A DNA stretch of 64,000 nt from NCBI GenBank assembly GCA_017303575.1, contig JAFLCL010000001.1, positions 62,001-126,000 of the forward strand. Reading direction: 5' to 3'. Numbering within the stretch: the stretch's first letter is position 1; the number at the start of each line of letters is the position of its first letter. This document shows, one piece after another, positions 34,122-43,197 of the stretch. The notes beneath the pieces were generated by a model. That model made no database searches and had not been told where the DNA came from. It saw nothing but the letters and a program-made list of their open reading frames with translations. The stretch is from Deltaproteobacteria bacterium (lineage in GTDB: Bacteria; Myxococcota_A; Polyangia; Polyangiales; Sandaracinaceae). The translations under genes were made by a program, and so were the position numbers.

Positions 34122-36182
34122 TCAGCGAACGCAGAGATCGGTGACGAGCTCACGGTAATAGGGCAGCTCGTCCTCCCAGTACTCGCCATCGAAGGGCCAG
34201 ATCTGATCGCCCTGCACCGCGACGATGGACACCGGTCGCTCGGGCTCGCTCGTGAGGGGCTCGCCCTGCTCGAGCGCGAGGCGCGTGCGGGTGTCGATCT
34301 CCAGCGCGACGGTGTCGATCTCGTTCGCATGATCGCGCAGTGATCCGGTCACCCGCGCGAGCCTCTCACGCACGAGCCGGCCGCCCAGCTCGACGGTGAA
34401 CGAGCGCGCGAGCGCGAGCTCCTGCGCGATGCGCGTGCCGAGCGATCCTTCGCGCATCGCGACCGGCGCATGCGCGAGCCGATCCTCCTCCGCGTCGATC
34501 GCGCGCACCGAGACGAGCAGGCGCGCGAGCTCCCGATCGTCGAGCGCGGCGCGGACGACCTCTCCGATCTCTCCCCGCGGACCTCGATCCGATCGCACGG
34601 CGTCGAGCAGCGCGTACGCCGCCTCGATCGCTTCCACCTCGTGCTCGGTGCGCTCGAGGCCCACGAGCAGCGGATCGAAGCGCGCGTGGAAGTCGTCCAC
34701 CGTCCGGCGTGCGGCCTCGAAGCGGCAGTGCTCGAAGTAGATCGTCGCGCGGAGCACGAGCGCCTCGGGGTGCGGGCGGCCGCGCAGCTGCGGCGCGAGG
34801 AGCGCGTGCACGTGGCCGAGCGCGCGGGGGCTCTCGTCGAGCAGGTAGAGCGCCCAGGACTCCTCGAAGAACGCATCGAGGCCGGCCTCGCTGCCGAACG
34901 GGATCTCCTGCCAGCTGGCGAGCGCGTCGCCGAGGAGCTGCGTGCGGCGTGGGTCGTCGCCGGTCTCGGCGGGACGCGCCGCCGTGTAGCGAACACGCGC
35001 GATCGCGAGCCGCGCGAGGTCGCGGTAGCGATCACGCTCGCCGCTGCCCTCGCCCGCCGACCCACCGACGGCCTCGATCACCGCCTCGAATGCGGCGATC
35101 GCCGGAACCGCATGACGGGCGCGCACGTGGCTCATGCCCTCGAGGTAGCGCGCAGGCACGTAGAAGCGGTGGCCGCGCGGCACGGACACGAAGAGCTGCG
35201 CGGCCGCTTCGAGCTCGCCTGCGTCGTAGCGCGCGCGCGCCAGCAGGTAGCGCAGCGTGCCTCGGTGCTGCGCGTCGGCGCGCTCGATCTCGGGGAGCTC
35301 GTAGTGGCTGATCGAGGCGACGACGCCGCGCGGGTCTGGCAGTCGCTCGCCGAGGCGCGCGATGAGCTCGAGCGCGGCGACGCGCCCGCGGTGGTCCTGA
35401 CGTTGCGCGATCCCATCGACGATCGAGGCGCTCGTCGTGACGTAGCCCAGCGTGAAGAGGCAGCGCGCGAGCGCCAGCTCGGCCTGCTCCACGTGCTCGG
35501 GCGCGTCGGTGGTCTCTCCCTCGATGATCCGCGAGAGGAGCGGCGCGGCCTCGGCGCAACGATCGCTCGCGACGAAGCGCGCGGCGTCCGCGAAGAGAGG
35601 CGTCGGACCGGTCGGTGGTGGCGAGGCCGAGGACTTCGAGGAAGCGAGGTGATCCGAGTCGATCACCGGAGACGCTTCGTGTTGGCGCTCGGACACGAGG
35701 ACGAGGCCCGATTCGATCACAGCGTCCGACTCGATCACGGGGCTAGCGTCGATCACGAGGCTCGCGTCGATCACCCGGCGCAAAGGCGCGGTGCGTTCCG
35801 ACCCGACCGTGGACGGTGAATCGTTCCAGGGATCGGAGTCGGTCGCGGGGGCCCACTCGCCCACGGCGTCGACCTCGATCGCTGGAATCGCTTCGGCCAC
35901 CCGAGTCGCTTGGACCGCGGGGCTGGGCGCGATCACGCCGAGCTGCGGAGCGCGACGATCGGCGATCGTGCGCGGGATCCCGGGGCCGGACGTGCCCAGG
36001 CCCAGCGCGGCGATCGCGATCACCAGCGTGAGCCACGGCGTCCCGCGGCGCGGTGCGCCGACGAGCGTGCGTCGGACGGGCGCGAGCACGTCGTGCGCGG
36101 GTGTCGCGCCGCGCAGGGTGTCGACGAAGTCCGCGAGCAGCGCATCGTCCGTGGGATCGAAGTCGTCGTGGTGGCCGTTCAT
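34122..36182 (-). CDS. Membrane-anchored TPR-like protein, probable anti-sigma partner
   Basis: 686 residues from ATG 36182. A short cytoplasmic N-terminus (1-48, acidic then basic) is followed by one membrane helix (50-64), then a low-complexity stretch of VI(D/E)-(A/S)-(S/D) units (137-177) and a long helical region (195-640) of TPR-like character. The ATG overlaps the stop of the ECF sigma gene (ATGA at 36179-36182). Single-span proteins coupled to an ECF sigma gene are commonly anti-sigma factors, and that is the likely role of the N-terminus; no zinc anti-sigma motif is seen. Confidence 0.68.
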   Translation of the reverse strand: MNGHHDDFDPTDDALLADFVDTLRGATPAHDVLAPVRRTLVGAPRRGTPWLTLVIAIAALGLGTSGPGIPRTIADRRAPQLGVIAPSPAVQATRVAEAIPAIEVDAVGEWAPATDSDPWNDSPSTVGSERTAPLRRVIDASLVIDASPVIESDAVIESGLVLVSERQHEASPVIDSDHLASSKSSASPPPTGPTPLFADAARFVASDRCAEAAPLLSRIIEGETTDAPEHVEQAELALARCLFTLGYVTTSASIVDGIAQRQDHRGRVAALELIARLGERLPDPRGVVASISHYELPEIERADAQHRGTLRYLLARARYDAGELEAAAQLFVSVPRGHRFYVPARYLEGMSHVRARHAVPAIAAFEAVIEAVGGSAGEGSGERDRYRDLARLAIARVRYTAARPAETGDDPRRTQLLGDALASWQEIPFGSEAGLDAFFEESWALYLLDESPRALGHVHALLAPQLRGRPHPEALVLRATIYFEHCRFEAARRTVDDFHARFDPLLVGLERTEHEVEAIEAAYALLDAVRSDRGPRGEIGEVVRAALDDRELARLLVSVRAIDAEEDRLAHAPVAMREGSLGTRIAQELALARSFTVELGGRLVRERLARVTGSLRDHANEIDTVALEIDTRTRLALEQGEPLTSEPERPVSIVAVQGDQIWPFDGEYWEDELPYYRELVTDLCVR

Positions 36183-36721
36183 TCGAGCGTCCCTCGCGCG
36201 CGCAGACGCCGGAGCGTCGCGGCGATCTCCTTCTTCGCGGCGTAGAGCCGCGAGTAGGCCGTCTGGAGCGGGCATCCGACGATCTCCGCGACCTCGCTCA
36301 TCGCGAGCTGCTCCACTTCGTGCAGCACGAACACCACGCGCTTGTCGTCGTCGAGCTCGCCGAGGATCGCGAGCGCCTGCGCGAGCTTCTGCGTCTTCTC
36401 GAGCTCCTCGAGCGGGTCCGACACGCCCGAGGCGGCAGCCACACGAGACTCGTCCTTCACCTCGCGCGATGCGCGCCGGGCCGCGTCACGGCGCGCCGAG
36501 AGCGCCTTCTTCACGCAGATCGCGTAGAGCCACGCGCGGAGGCGTGAGGCGTCCGAGAGCTCCGCGAGCCGACCGTGCACGACGAGGAAGACCTCTTGGA
36601 TCACGTCGCCGAGCTCGTGCTCGCGCACGCCGAGGCAGCGCAGCGACCGCCCGACGTACGCCGCATGCGCATCGAACACCTCCGCCAGCGCCTTGGCGGA
36701 GCCCACGCCCTCTCCGGGCAT
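36179..36721 (-). CDS. ECF-type RNA polymerase sigma factor
   Basis: 180 residues from ATG 36721; in-frame starts further up (to 36808) are possible but add a non-conserved Arg-rich end. Region 2 is visible in LAEVFDAHAAYVGRSLR through DVIQEVFLVVHG and SRLRAWLYAICVKKAL. Region 4 is ALAILGELDDDKRVVFVLHE ... SEVAEIVGCPLQTAYSRLYAAKKEI, a typical helix-turn-helix that reads the -35 element. It is coupled to the downstream membrane protein, which probably controls it. The target promoters are unknown. Confidence 0.87.
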   Translation of the reverse strand: MPGEGVGSAKALAEVFDAHAAYVGRSLRCLGVREHELGDVIQEVFLVVHGRLAELSDASRLRAWLYAICVKKALSARRDAARRASREVKDESRVAAASGVSDPLEELEKTQKLAQALAILGELDDDKRVVFVLHEVEQLAMSEVAEIVGCPLQTAYSRLYAAKKEIAATLRRLRARGTLE

Positions 36722-36891
36722 GGGGCTCACCGCCAGCGCTGGGGTTCGTCCGTTCACGAGCCTCCGTTCCCCGAGCCTGCCCGTCTTCTGACGGAAAGTG
36801 GCGAGCACGCTCGCGTGGGCTGGGATGTGCCAGCAGTCGGTTCGTTCCGTCTGTCCGCGGGGCGCCGCTCCATGCGAGCATCGCGCCCCGC

Positions 36892-37629
36892 ATGTTCGTG
36901 AAAACAGAGTGGTACTCGGATCGCATGAAGCGCAGCTCCACCCTCGTTCGGTGGGGCCATTTCGGACAGCCCGTCCTCGTGTTCCCCACGGCCGGCGGTG
37001 ACGCCGAAGAGATCGAGCGGTGGAAGATCATCCACGTGCTCCAGCCGCTCATCGAGGCCGGTCGCATCAAGGTCTACTCGTGCGACTCCGTCGGCGGTCA
37101 GGTGTGGTTCGGCAAAGAAGGCACCCCGCAGTACCGCATGTGGATGCAGCACCAATTCCACCAGTACGTGAAGCACGAGGTGGTGCCCGCGATCCGCAAG
37201 GACTGCGAGAACGACGACGTGAAGATCTGGACCACGGGCGCCTCCATCGGCGCCTGGCACGCGGTCGCGGTCACGTGTCGCTTCCCCGATCTCTTCTCGC
37301 GCGCGCTCGGCATGAGCGGCACCTACAACCTCATGCGCTTCATCGAGACCGATCGCTACACGGAGGAGTACTTCGTGAGCTCGCCGCTGCAGTTCGTGCC
37401 GACGCTCTCGGGCCCGCACCTCGATGCGGTGCGGAAGAACTTCATCCTGCTCGCGTCCGGCGATGGTCGCGCCGAGAACATGGCCGAGACCTGGACGATG
37501 GCGAACGTGCTCGGCCGCGCGGGTATCCCGAACCGCGTCGATCCGTGGGGCCCGGACTGGCACCACGACTGGCCCACCTGGCGACACATGCTCCCGAAGT
37601 ACCTCGGTGAGTGGACCGAGAGCGCGTGA
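36892..37629 (+). CDS. Putative alpha/beta-fold esterase (esterase D-like)
   Basis: 245 residues from ATG 36892. Full-length alpha/beta hydrolase of the PF00756 (esterase D/antigen 85) type. An N-terminal HFGQPVLVFPTAGGDA segment holds the oxyanion region, GASIGA (Ser about 117) is the nucleophile elbow, and WHHDWPTWR near the end supplies the catalytic His. No signal peptide. The natural substrate is unknown. A hairpin lies shortly after the stop and separates it from the next gene. Confidence 0.85.
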   Translation: MFVKTEWYSDRMKRSSTLVRWGHFGQPVLVFPTAGGDAEEIERWKIIHVLQPLIEAGRIKVYSCDSVGGQVWFGKEGTPQYRMWMQHQFHQYVKHEVVPAIRKDCENDDVKIWTTGASIGAWHAVAVTCRFPDLFSRALGMSGTYNLMRFIETDRYTEEYFVSSPLQFVPTLSGPHLDAVRKNFILLASGDGRAENMAETWTMANVLGRAGIPNRVDPWGPDWHHDWPTWRHMLPKYLGEWTESA

Positions 37630-37663
37630 GTCCCTCACGCGATCGAGTGGTCGTGCGGGGTTT

Positions 37664-37678
37664 GGGGGCAACGCCCCC
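37664..37678 (+). terminator. GC-rich hairpin after esterase gene
   Basis: GGGGGC-AAC-GCCCCC forms a perfect 6-bp stem with a 3-base loop, 35 bases after the esterase stop. No T-run follows, so termination efficiency is doubtful. Confidence 0.35.
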
Positions 37679-37723
37679 GACGCGTGGCACGTGTGCCGCG
37701 CAGAAAGCAGAGAAGGGCTGACC

Positions 37724-39706
37724 ATGGAGGACACGCGCGACCACAAGAAGGTCGAAGGCATGCTCGCGGGCGAGGAGCGACGTCGCTTCACGCGCGCGAT
37801 CCTCACGGATCTCCGTGCGCTCGAGCGCATGCTCGACGAGGGCGTCTTCGACGAGGGCCCGCCGCGCATCGGCGCCGAGCAGGAGATGTTCCTGATCGAC
37901 AAGGCCACGTTCGAGCCCACCAAGGGCTCGCTCAAGATGCTCGAGGCCTTGCAGGACACGCACTTCACGACCGAGCTCGGCTTGTTCCAGCTCGAGATGA
38001 ACGCGGACCCGCAGTACTTCCACGGCAAGGGTCTCTCGACGCTCGAGGATCAGATGCAGGGGCTCTTCGAGCGCTGCCACGCGCTCGGCGACCCGCTCGG
38101 CATCCTGCCCGTGCTCGTCGGGATCCTGCCCACGATCCGCAAGTCGGATCTCGGCCTCGACAACATGGTGCCCTCGCCTCGCTACCTCGCGCTCAACCAC
38201 GCGACGACCGCGATGCGCGGCGAGCACTACGACTTCTCGATCAAGGGCATCGACGAGCTCCAGGTCAAGCACGACTCCGTGATGGTCGAGGCGTGCAACT
38301 CGAGCTTCCAGGCGCACTTGCAGGTCGCGCCGAGCGACTTCGCGCGCATGTACAACCTCTCGCAGGCGCTCGTGGGGCCCGTGCTCGCGACCGCGTGCAA
38401 CTCGCCGCTCTTGTTCGGCAAGCGGCTCTGGGCCGAGACCCGCATCGCCCTCTTCGAGCAGGCCGTCGACACGCGCAAGACCGGCACGTACCTCCGCGAC
38501 GCGAGCGCGCGCGTGTCGTTCGGCAGTCGCTGGTGTCAGAGCGGCATCCTCGAGATCTACAAGGAAGACGTCGCGCGCTTCCGCTCGCTCGTCGGGACGG
38601 ATCTCGACGAGGACGCGATCGAGGTGCTCGACCGCGGCGAGATCCCGCAGCTCAAGGCGCTGCGTCTCCACAACGGCACGGTCTATCGCTGGAACCGCGC
38701 CTGCTACGGCTACCACCCCGAGACGCCCCACCTCCGCATCGAGATGCGCGTGATGCCCTCGGGCCCGACGATCGCAGACGAGATCGCGAACACCGCACTG
38801 TGGCTGGGCCTCATGAGCGAGCTCGGGGCGACCGTCGAGGACGTCCGCCACCACATGGAGTTCGAGCAGGCGCGCAACAACCTCTACGCGGCCGCGCGTG
38901 ACGGCATCGGCGGTCACATCCAGTGGCTCGACGGCGTGGAGAAGCCCGCGCAGAAGCTCTTGCTCGACGACCTCCTGCCCAAGGCCGAGGCCGGCCTCCG
39001 CCGCGCGAAGGTCGACGACGACGACATCGCTCGCTACCTCGCGATCGTCGACAAGCGCGTGCGCACGATGCGCACGGGCTCGCGCTGGATGCTCAAGTCT
39101 CTGGCCGACATGAAGGAGCGAGGCTCGGCCGGCGAGAAGCTCACCGCGCTCGTCGCCGCGACCGTGCAGCGACAGAAGACGGGCCGGCCCGTCGCGGAGT
39201 GGGAGCGCGCGCGCCTGGACGAGGTGCCGAGCGCACGCTCGAGCTACCTCAAGGTCGGTCAGTACATGACGACCGACATCTTCACCGTGCAGCCCGACGA
39301 CGCGGTGCAGCTCGTCGCGGATCTCATGGGCTGGGAGCGCGTGCGTCACGTGCCGGTCGAGGATCGGGATGGGCGGCTCGTCGGCCTCGTGAGCTACCGA
39401 TCGATCCTGCGCTTCCTCAATGGCCTCCAGACCGGAGGCAAGCGCGTCGAGGGCAAGGACGCGTCGCTCACGCCGGTGTCCGACGTCATGCGCCGCGACG
39501 TGCTCACCGTCACACCCGACACCGAGACGCTCGACGCCATTCGCCTGATGCGCCGCTACCGCATCGGCTGCCTGCCCGTGGTGCAGGACGGGCATCTCGT
39601 CGCGATCCTCACCGAGGAAGACTTCATGGGCATCGCGAGCGAGCTGCTCGAGCAGCAGCTCACGCGCGCCGGAAGTCAGCCTCCGCCTCCCCCCGAAGAG
39701 GAGTGA
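37724..39706 (+). CDS. Glutamate-cysteine ligase-like (GCS2) domain fused to a CBS pair
   Basis: 660 residues from ATG 37724. The first 480 residues match the GCS2/carboxylate-amine ligase group: PRIGAEQEMFLID at the start of the ATP/metal site, ELGLFQLEMNADP, and LRIEMRVMPSGPT. Residues about 507-640 are two CBS domains (starting VGQYMTTDIFTVQPDD and SDVMRRDVLTVTPDTE), which usually bind adenosyl nucleotides and regulate activity. The enzyme probably joins an amino acid to a glutamate-type carboxylate using ATP. Its stop overlaps the GTG of an aspartoacylase-like gene, so synthesis and cleavage of an N-acyl amino acid may be paired. Confidence 0.85.
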   Translation: MEDTRDHKKVEGMLAGEERRRFTRAILTDLRALERMLDEGVFDEGPPRIGAEQEMFLIDKATFEPTKGSLKMLEALQDTHFTTELGLFQLEMNADPQYFHGKGLSTLEDQMQGLFERCHALGDPLGILPVLVGILPTIRKSDLGLDNMVPSPRYLALNHATTAMRGEHYDFSIKGIDELQVKHDSVMVEACNSSFQAHLQVAPSDFARMYNLSQALVGPVLATACNSPLLFGKRLWAETRIALFEQAVDTRKTGTYLRDASARVSFGSRWCQSGILEIYKEDVARFRSLVGTDLDEDAIEVLDRGEIPQLKALRLHNGTVYRWNRACYGYHPETPHLRIEMRVMPSGPTIADEIANTALWLGLMSELGATVEDVRHHMEFEQARNNLYAAARDGIGGHIQWLDGVEKPAQKLLLDDLLPKAEAGLRRAKVDDDDIARYLAIVDKRVRTMRTGSRWMLKSLADMKERGSAGEKLTALVAATVQRQKTGRPVAEWERARLDEVPSARSSYLKVGQYMTTDIFTVQPDDAVQLVADLMGWERVRHVPVEDRDGRLVGLVSYRSILRFLNGLQTGGKRVEGKDASLTPVSDVMRRDVLTVTPDTETLDAIRLMRRYRIGCLPVVQDGHLVAILTEEDFMGIASELLEQQLTRAGSQPPPPPEEE

Positions 39707-40857
39707 CGGCGGCGATCGAGATCGCCGCGCGCGAGATCGGTCGCGTCCGCGGTGAGCGCGCCGGGCCGACGTTGATCGTGGTGGGCAGCCTCCACGGCAA
39801 CGAGGCGGGCGGCGTACGCGCTTGCGAGCGCGTCTTCGGAGCGTTGCGCGAGCGACCGCTGCCGATCGCCGGCGAGCTCGTGATGCTCGCTGGCAACGTC
39901 GGTGCGCTGCGCGAGGGGCGCCGCTACCGCGTGAAGGATCTCAACCGCGTGTGGCGTGAAGAGCAGGTGGCCGCGCTGCGCGCTCGGGATCCGGCGCACG
40001 ACGACGCCGAAGATCGCGAGCAACGCGAGCTCCTCTCCGCCATCGACGAGGCGCTCGCCCGCGCGCGCGGCCCCGCGTTCCTCGTCGATCTGCACACGAC
40101 GAGCGCGGCAGGGCATCCGTTCGTCCTCTTCGGCGACACCATCCCGCAGCGCGAGTTCGCGATCACGCTTCCCTTGCCGATCCTGCTGGGCCTCGAAGAG
40201 CAGGTCGATGGCGTGCTCTCGGAGCACATGACGCGGCGTGGGCTCGTCACGCTCGCGGTCGAAGGTGGGCAGCACGACGATCCCGCTTCGATCGATCACC
40301 TCGCGGCGGTCGTGTGGATCGCGCTCTCGAGCGCCAGCCTGCTCGCGCGATCCGACAACCCGCACCTCGAGTCGGCGCTCGCGCGGCTCGATCGGGCGCG
40401 CGGCGCGGTCCCTCGCGTGCTCGAGGTCTCGTCGCGACGCGTGATCGGCGAGGGGGACGCCTTCCGCATGGAGCCTGGCTTTGCCAACCTCGCGCCGGTG
40501 AGCAAGGGCCAGACGCTCGCGACGCACACCCGAGGGGGCGTGACCGAGACCGTGCGCGCGCCACACGACGGCTGGGTGATGCTGCCGCTCTACCAAGGCC
40601 AGGGAAGCGACGGCTTCTTCTGGGGCCGCGCAGTGTCCGAGCGTCGTCTGCGCGCGTCGCGCCTGCTCCGTGACCTTCGTCTCGATCGACTGCTGCGCGC
40701 GCTCCCCGGCGTGTCGCGCGATCGAGGTGATCGTGATCGGCTGCGTGTCGACACCCGCGTCGCTCGCTTCTATCCGCTCGAGGTCTTCCACCTCTTCGGC
40801 TTCCGGAAGATCCGCGAGGAAGGCGCGACGCTCGTCGTCGAGAGACGGAAGCACTGA
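39703..40857 (+). CDS. Succinylglutamate desuccinylase/aspartoacylase-family hydrolase
   Basis: 384 residues from GTG 39703, overlapping the previous stop (GTGA). The zinc site of the M14-like AstE/ASPA family is present: H31-x-x-E34 in GSLHGNEAGG, the substrate-binding DLNR, and the third ligand His about 131 in DLHTTSAAGHP. A VEGGQH motif follows (E/H, catalytic region). The C-terminal 130 residues form a separate beta-rich domain. These enzymes cleave N-acyl amino acids. The partner ligase upstream suggests the substrate is a dipeptide-like or N-acyl-glutamate compound; that is inference. Confidence 0.87.
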   Translation: MTAAIEIAAREIGRVRGERAGPTLIVVGSLHGNEAGGVRACERVFGALRERPLPIAGELVMLAGNVGALREGRRYRVKDLNRVWREEQVAALRARDPAHDDAEDREQRELLSAIDEALARARGPAFLVDLHTTSAAGHPFVLFGDTIPQREFAITLPLPILLGLEEQVDGVLSEHMTRRGLVTLAVEGGQHDDPASIDHLAAVVWIALSSASLLARSDNPHLESALARLDRARGAVPRVLEVSSRRVIGEGDAFRMEPGFANLAPVSKGQTLATHTRGGVTETVRAPHDGWVMLPLYQGQGSDGFFWGRAVSERRLRASRLLRDLRLDRLLRALPGVSRDRGDRDRLRVDTRVARFYPLEVFHLFGFRKIREEGATLVVERRKH

Positions 40858-40893
40858 AGCGGGACGCCGCCGCGGTGACGCCCACGGTGCCGT

Positions 40894-41685
40894 CTATTGC
40901 GCGAGCCACCCACCATCGAGGTTCCACGCGACGCCGCGCACCTGATCGCCGGCGTCGCTGCAGAGGAAGAGCACGAGCCGCGCGAGCTGATCGGGCGTCA
41001 CGAACTCACCCGAAGGCTGCTTCTCGGTGACGAGCGACTCCTTCGCCGACTCGCGGTCGGTGCCTTCGTGCTGCGCGCGCGCCTCGACCTGCGCCTCGAC
41101 GAGCGGCGTGAGCACCCAGCCGGGACAGATCGCGTTGCACGTCACGCGCGACTTGGCTGTCTCGAGCGCGGTGACCTTCGTGAGGCCCACCAGGCCGTGC
41201 TTGGCCGCGACGTAGGCGCTCTTGTTCGCCGACGCGACGAGGCCGTGCACCGACGCGACGTTCACGATGCGGCCCCAGTTCTTGGCGCGCATGCCGGGCA
41301 GCGCGAGGCGCGTCGTGTGGAAGGCCGACGTGAGGTTGATCGCCATCACGTCGTCCCACTTGTCGACGGGGAACTCGTCGAGCGGCGCGACGTGCTGGAT
41401 GCCCGCGTTGTTCACGAGCACGTCGATCTCGCCGATCTGCTCGCGCGCTTCGCTCATCATCGTCTCGATCTCGCCCGCCCTGCGTAGATCGGCGCCGACG
41501 TAGACGACGCGCCCACCACGTGCGACAGCGCTCACCTCGGCCACGGCGGCGTCGACGTCGCCGAAGCCGTTGAGCGCGACGTTGGCCCCCGCCGCAGCGA
41601 GCGCCTTCGCGATCCCGAGGCCGATGCCGCTCGTCGACCCGGTCACGAGAGCCGAACGATCCGCGAGCGTGTCCGTCGTCGTCAT
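40894..41685 (-). CDS. bdhA: D-3-hydroxybutyrate dehydrogenase (SDR)
   Basis: 263 residues from ATG 41685. Classical short-chain dehydrogenase: TGSTSGIG (15-22) binds NAD, NNAG follows, and the catalytic set is the Ser in VASVHG with YVAAK. The HGLVASANKSAYVAAKHGLV and CNAICPGWVLTPLV segments are those of 3-hydroxybutyrate dehydrogenases, which oxidise D-3-hydroxybutyrate to acetoacetate. Its start overlaps the depolymerase stop (ATGA at 41682-41685), forming a polyhydroxybutyrate mobilisation operon. Cytoplasmic. Confidence 0.92.
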   Translation of the reverse strand: MTTTDTLADRSALVTGSTSGIGLGIAKALAAAGANVALNGFGDVDAAVAEVSAVARGGRVVYVGADLRRAGEIETMMSEAREQIGEIDVLVNNAGIQHVAPLDEFPVDKWDDVMAINLTSAFHTTRLALPGMRAKNWGRIVNVASVHGLVASANKSAYVAAKHGLVGLTKVTALETAKSRVTCNAICPGWVLTPLVEAQVEARAQHEGTDRESAKESLVTEKQPSGEFVTPDQLARLVLFLCSDAGDQVRGVAWNLDGGWLAQ

Positions 41686-42962
41686 GCGTCGCTCCCTGCG
41701 AGCAGCTTGGTTCCTTCGTCGGCACCGCGGATGAAGTCGCGCAGCTCGGGATAGATGGACTCGCGCCAGCGGCGCCCCGAGAAGATGCCGTAGTGCCCGC
41801 AGCCCTTCGCCACGAGGTGACGGCGGCGCGTGGCCGGGATGCTGGTGCAGAGCCCGTGTGCGGCCTCCGTCTGGCCGAGGCCGGCGACGTCGTCGTTCTC
41901 GCCCTCGATCGTGAAGAGCGCGGTGGTCGTGATCGCGCCCGGCTCGACGCGGTGACCGGCGACCTCGAACGTGCCGCGCGCGAGCGCGAAGTCCTGGAAC
42001 ACGCGCTTCACCGTCTCGAGGTAGTACGGCGCGTCCATGTCGAGCACGGCGTTGTACTCGTCGTAGAAGCGCTCGTGCGTCTGCGTGCGTTCGTCTCCGC
42101 GCGGGCCGCGCAGCACGTCGCGCCAGTAGCTCCAGTGCGACTCGAGGTGTCGCTCCGGGTTCATCGCAACGAACGAGGTGAGCTGCAGAAAGCCCGGATA
42201 GACGCGCCGTCCCGCGCCGCGGTGCCCAGGGCCCACGCGGTAGACCATGTTCTGCTCGAACCATGCGTACGAGCGCTTGGTCGCGAGCTCGTTGACCTTC
42301 GTCGGGTTGCGGCGCGCGTCGACGGGGCCGCCCATCAGCGTCAGCGAGCGCGGCGTGACCTCGCCGTCCTGCGCCATCAAGGCCACGGCCGCGAGCACGG
42401 GCACCGTCGGCTGACAGACCGCGACGACATGGAGCTCTCCGGCGCCCAGGTGCCGGAGGTAGCGCTGCACGGTGTGCACGTAGTCATCGAGGCCGAACGT
42501 GTCGTCGCTGAGGGGGACGTCGCGCGCGTCGAGCCAGTCGGTGACGTAGACGTCGTGGTCGTGGAGCAGCGACTCGATCGTGTCTCGCACCAGCGTGGCG
42601 TGGTGCCCCGAGAGCGGCGCGCACACGAGCACCTTCGGATCGCGCGCGAGGCGCGCGGCGATGTCGGGCGAGGAGCTCGCGCGCTCGAACCGCACGAGCC
42701 GACAGAACGGCTCCTGCACGAGCACCTGCTCGCGAACTGCGACGCGCACGCCGTGCGCGGCCACGTCGCTCAGACCGAAGGCGGGCTTGTCGTAGCGACG
42801 CGTGAGGCGATGAAGGAGCGCGTGATTCGCAGCCGCCCAGCGCGCCGGCCACGTGCGGGCGAGCGGGGTGCGAGGGTCGCGCAGGAGACGCGCTGTGGCA
42901 CCGGAGTAGGTCGCGACAGGGTCCATCCAGCTGCGATGGAAGTCGTGGAGGAGGTAGAGCAC
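41682..42962 (-). CDS. phaZ: Intracellular polyhydroxybutyrate depolymerase
   Basis: 426 residues from GTG 42962, chosen because family members start (M)LYxLHE near this point. The nucleophile is Cys183 in VVAVCQPTVP, as in the Ralstonia eutropha intracellular enzyme. The acid is in IEGENDDVAG and the His in KGCGHYGIFSGRRWR. It degrades native intracellular PHB granules to 3-hydroxybutyrate oligomers. The downstream dehydrogenase then oxidises the monomer. A 235-base region with repeated TGCAnnGCAGCAA elements separates it from divergent aspS. The first of these two elements is closest to phaZ. Confidence 0.93.
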   Translation of the reverse strand: MLYLLHDFHRSWMDPVATYSGATARLLRDPRTPLARTWPARWAAANHALLHRLTRRYDKPAFGLSDVAAHGVRVAVREQVLVQEPFCRLVRFERASSSPDIAARLARDPKVLVCAPLSGHHATLVRDTIESLLHDHDVYVTDWLDARDVPLSDDTFGLDDYVHTVQRYLRHLGAGELHVVAVCQPTVPVLAAVALMAQDGEVTPRSLTLMGGPVDARRNPTKVNELATKRSYAWFEQNMVYRVGPGHRGAGRRVYPGFLQLTSFVAMNPERHLESHWSYWRDVLRGPRGDERTQTHERFYDEYNAVLDMDAPYYLETVKRVFQDFALARGTFEVAGHRVEPGAITTTALFTIEGENDDVAGLGQTEAAHGLCTSIPATRRRHLVAKGCGHYGIFSGRRWRESIYPELRDFIRGADEGTKLLAGSDA

Positions 42963-42972
42963 CCGCCGAGCA

Positions 42973-43093
42973 TGACCAAGACGGATGATTTGTGCAATGC
43001 AGCAATCTTCCTTGCCTGTATTTCTAGGACGATCCGCGCGTCGTTGGACCTTGCCATGCTGCGGTGACAAAGACGGACGTTGCACCGCAGCAA
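42973..43093. promoter_or_regulatory. Two copies of an imperfect 30-bp direct repeat in phaZ-aspS intergenic region
   Basis: Copy 1 (42973-43005) and copy 2 (43065-43093) both read TGAC(C/A)AAGACGGA(T/C)G, then TGCA(AT/CC)GCAGCAA. The second part contains a TGC-N3-GCA dyad, resembling the cores described for PhaR/PhbF-type regulators of polyhydroxybutyrate genes. The region is lower in GC than its surroundings, as expected for promoters of phaZ (minus) and aspS (plus). Confidence 0.5.
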
Positions 43094-43197
43094 CCCCGAG
43101 CCGCCCGGCTGCGTCCGCTTCGCGTCGGTGCGGCGTCCTTGCTAGGGTGCCGCCCCCCGCGACGCACCTGCGCTGCGGCTACCCGGAGGATTCGGTC

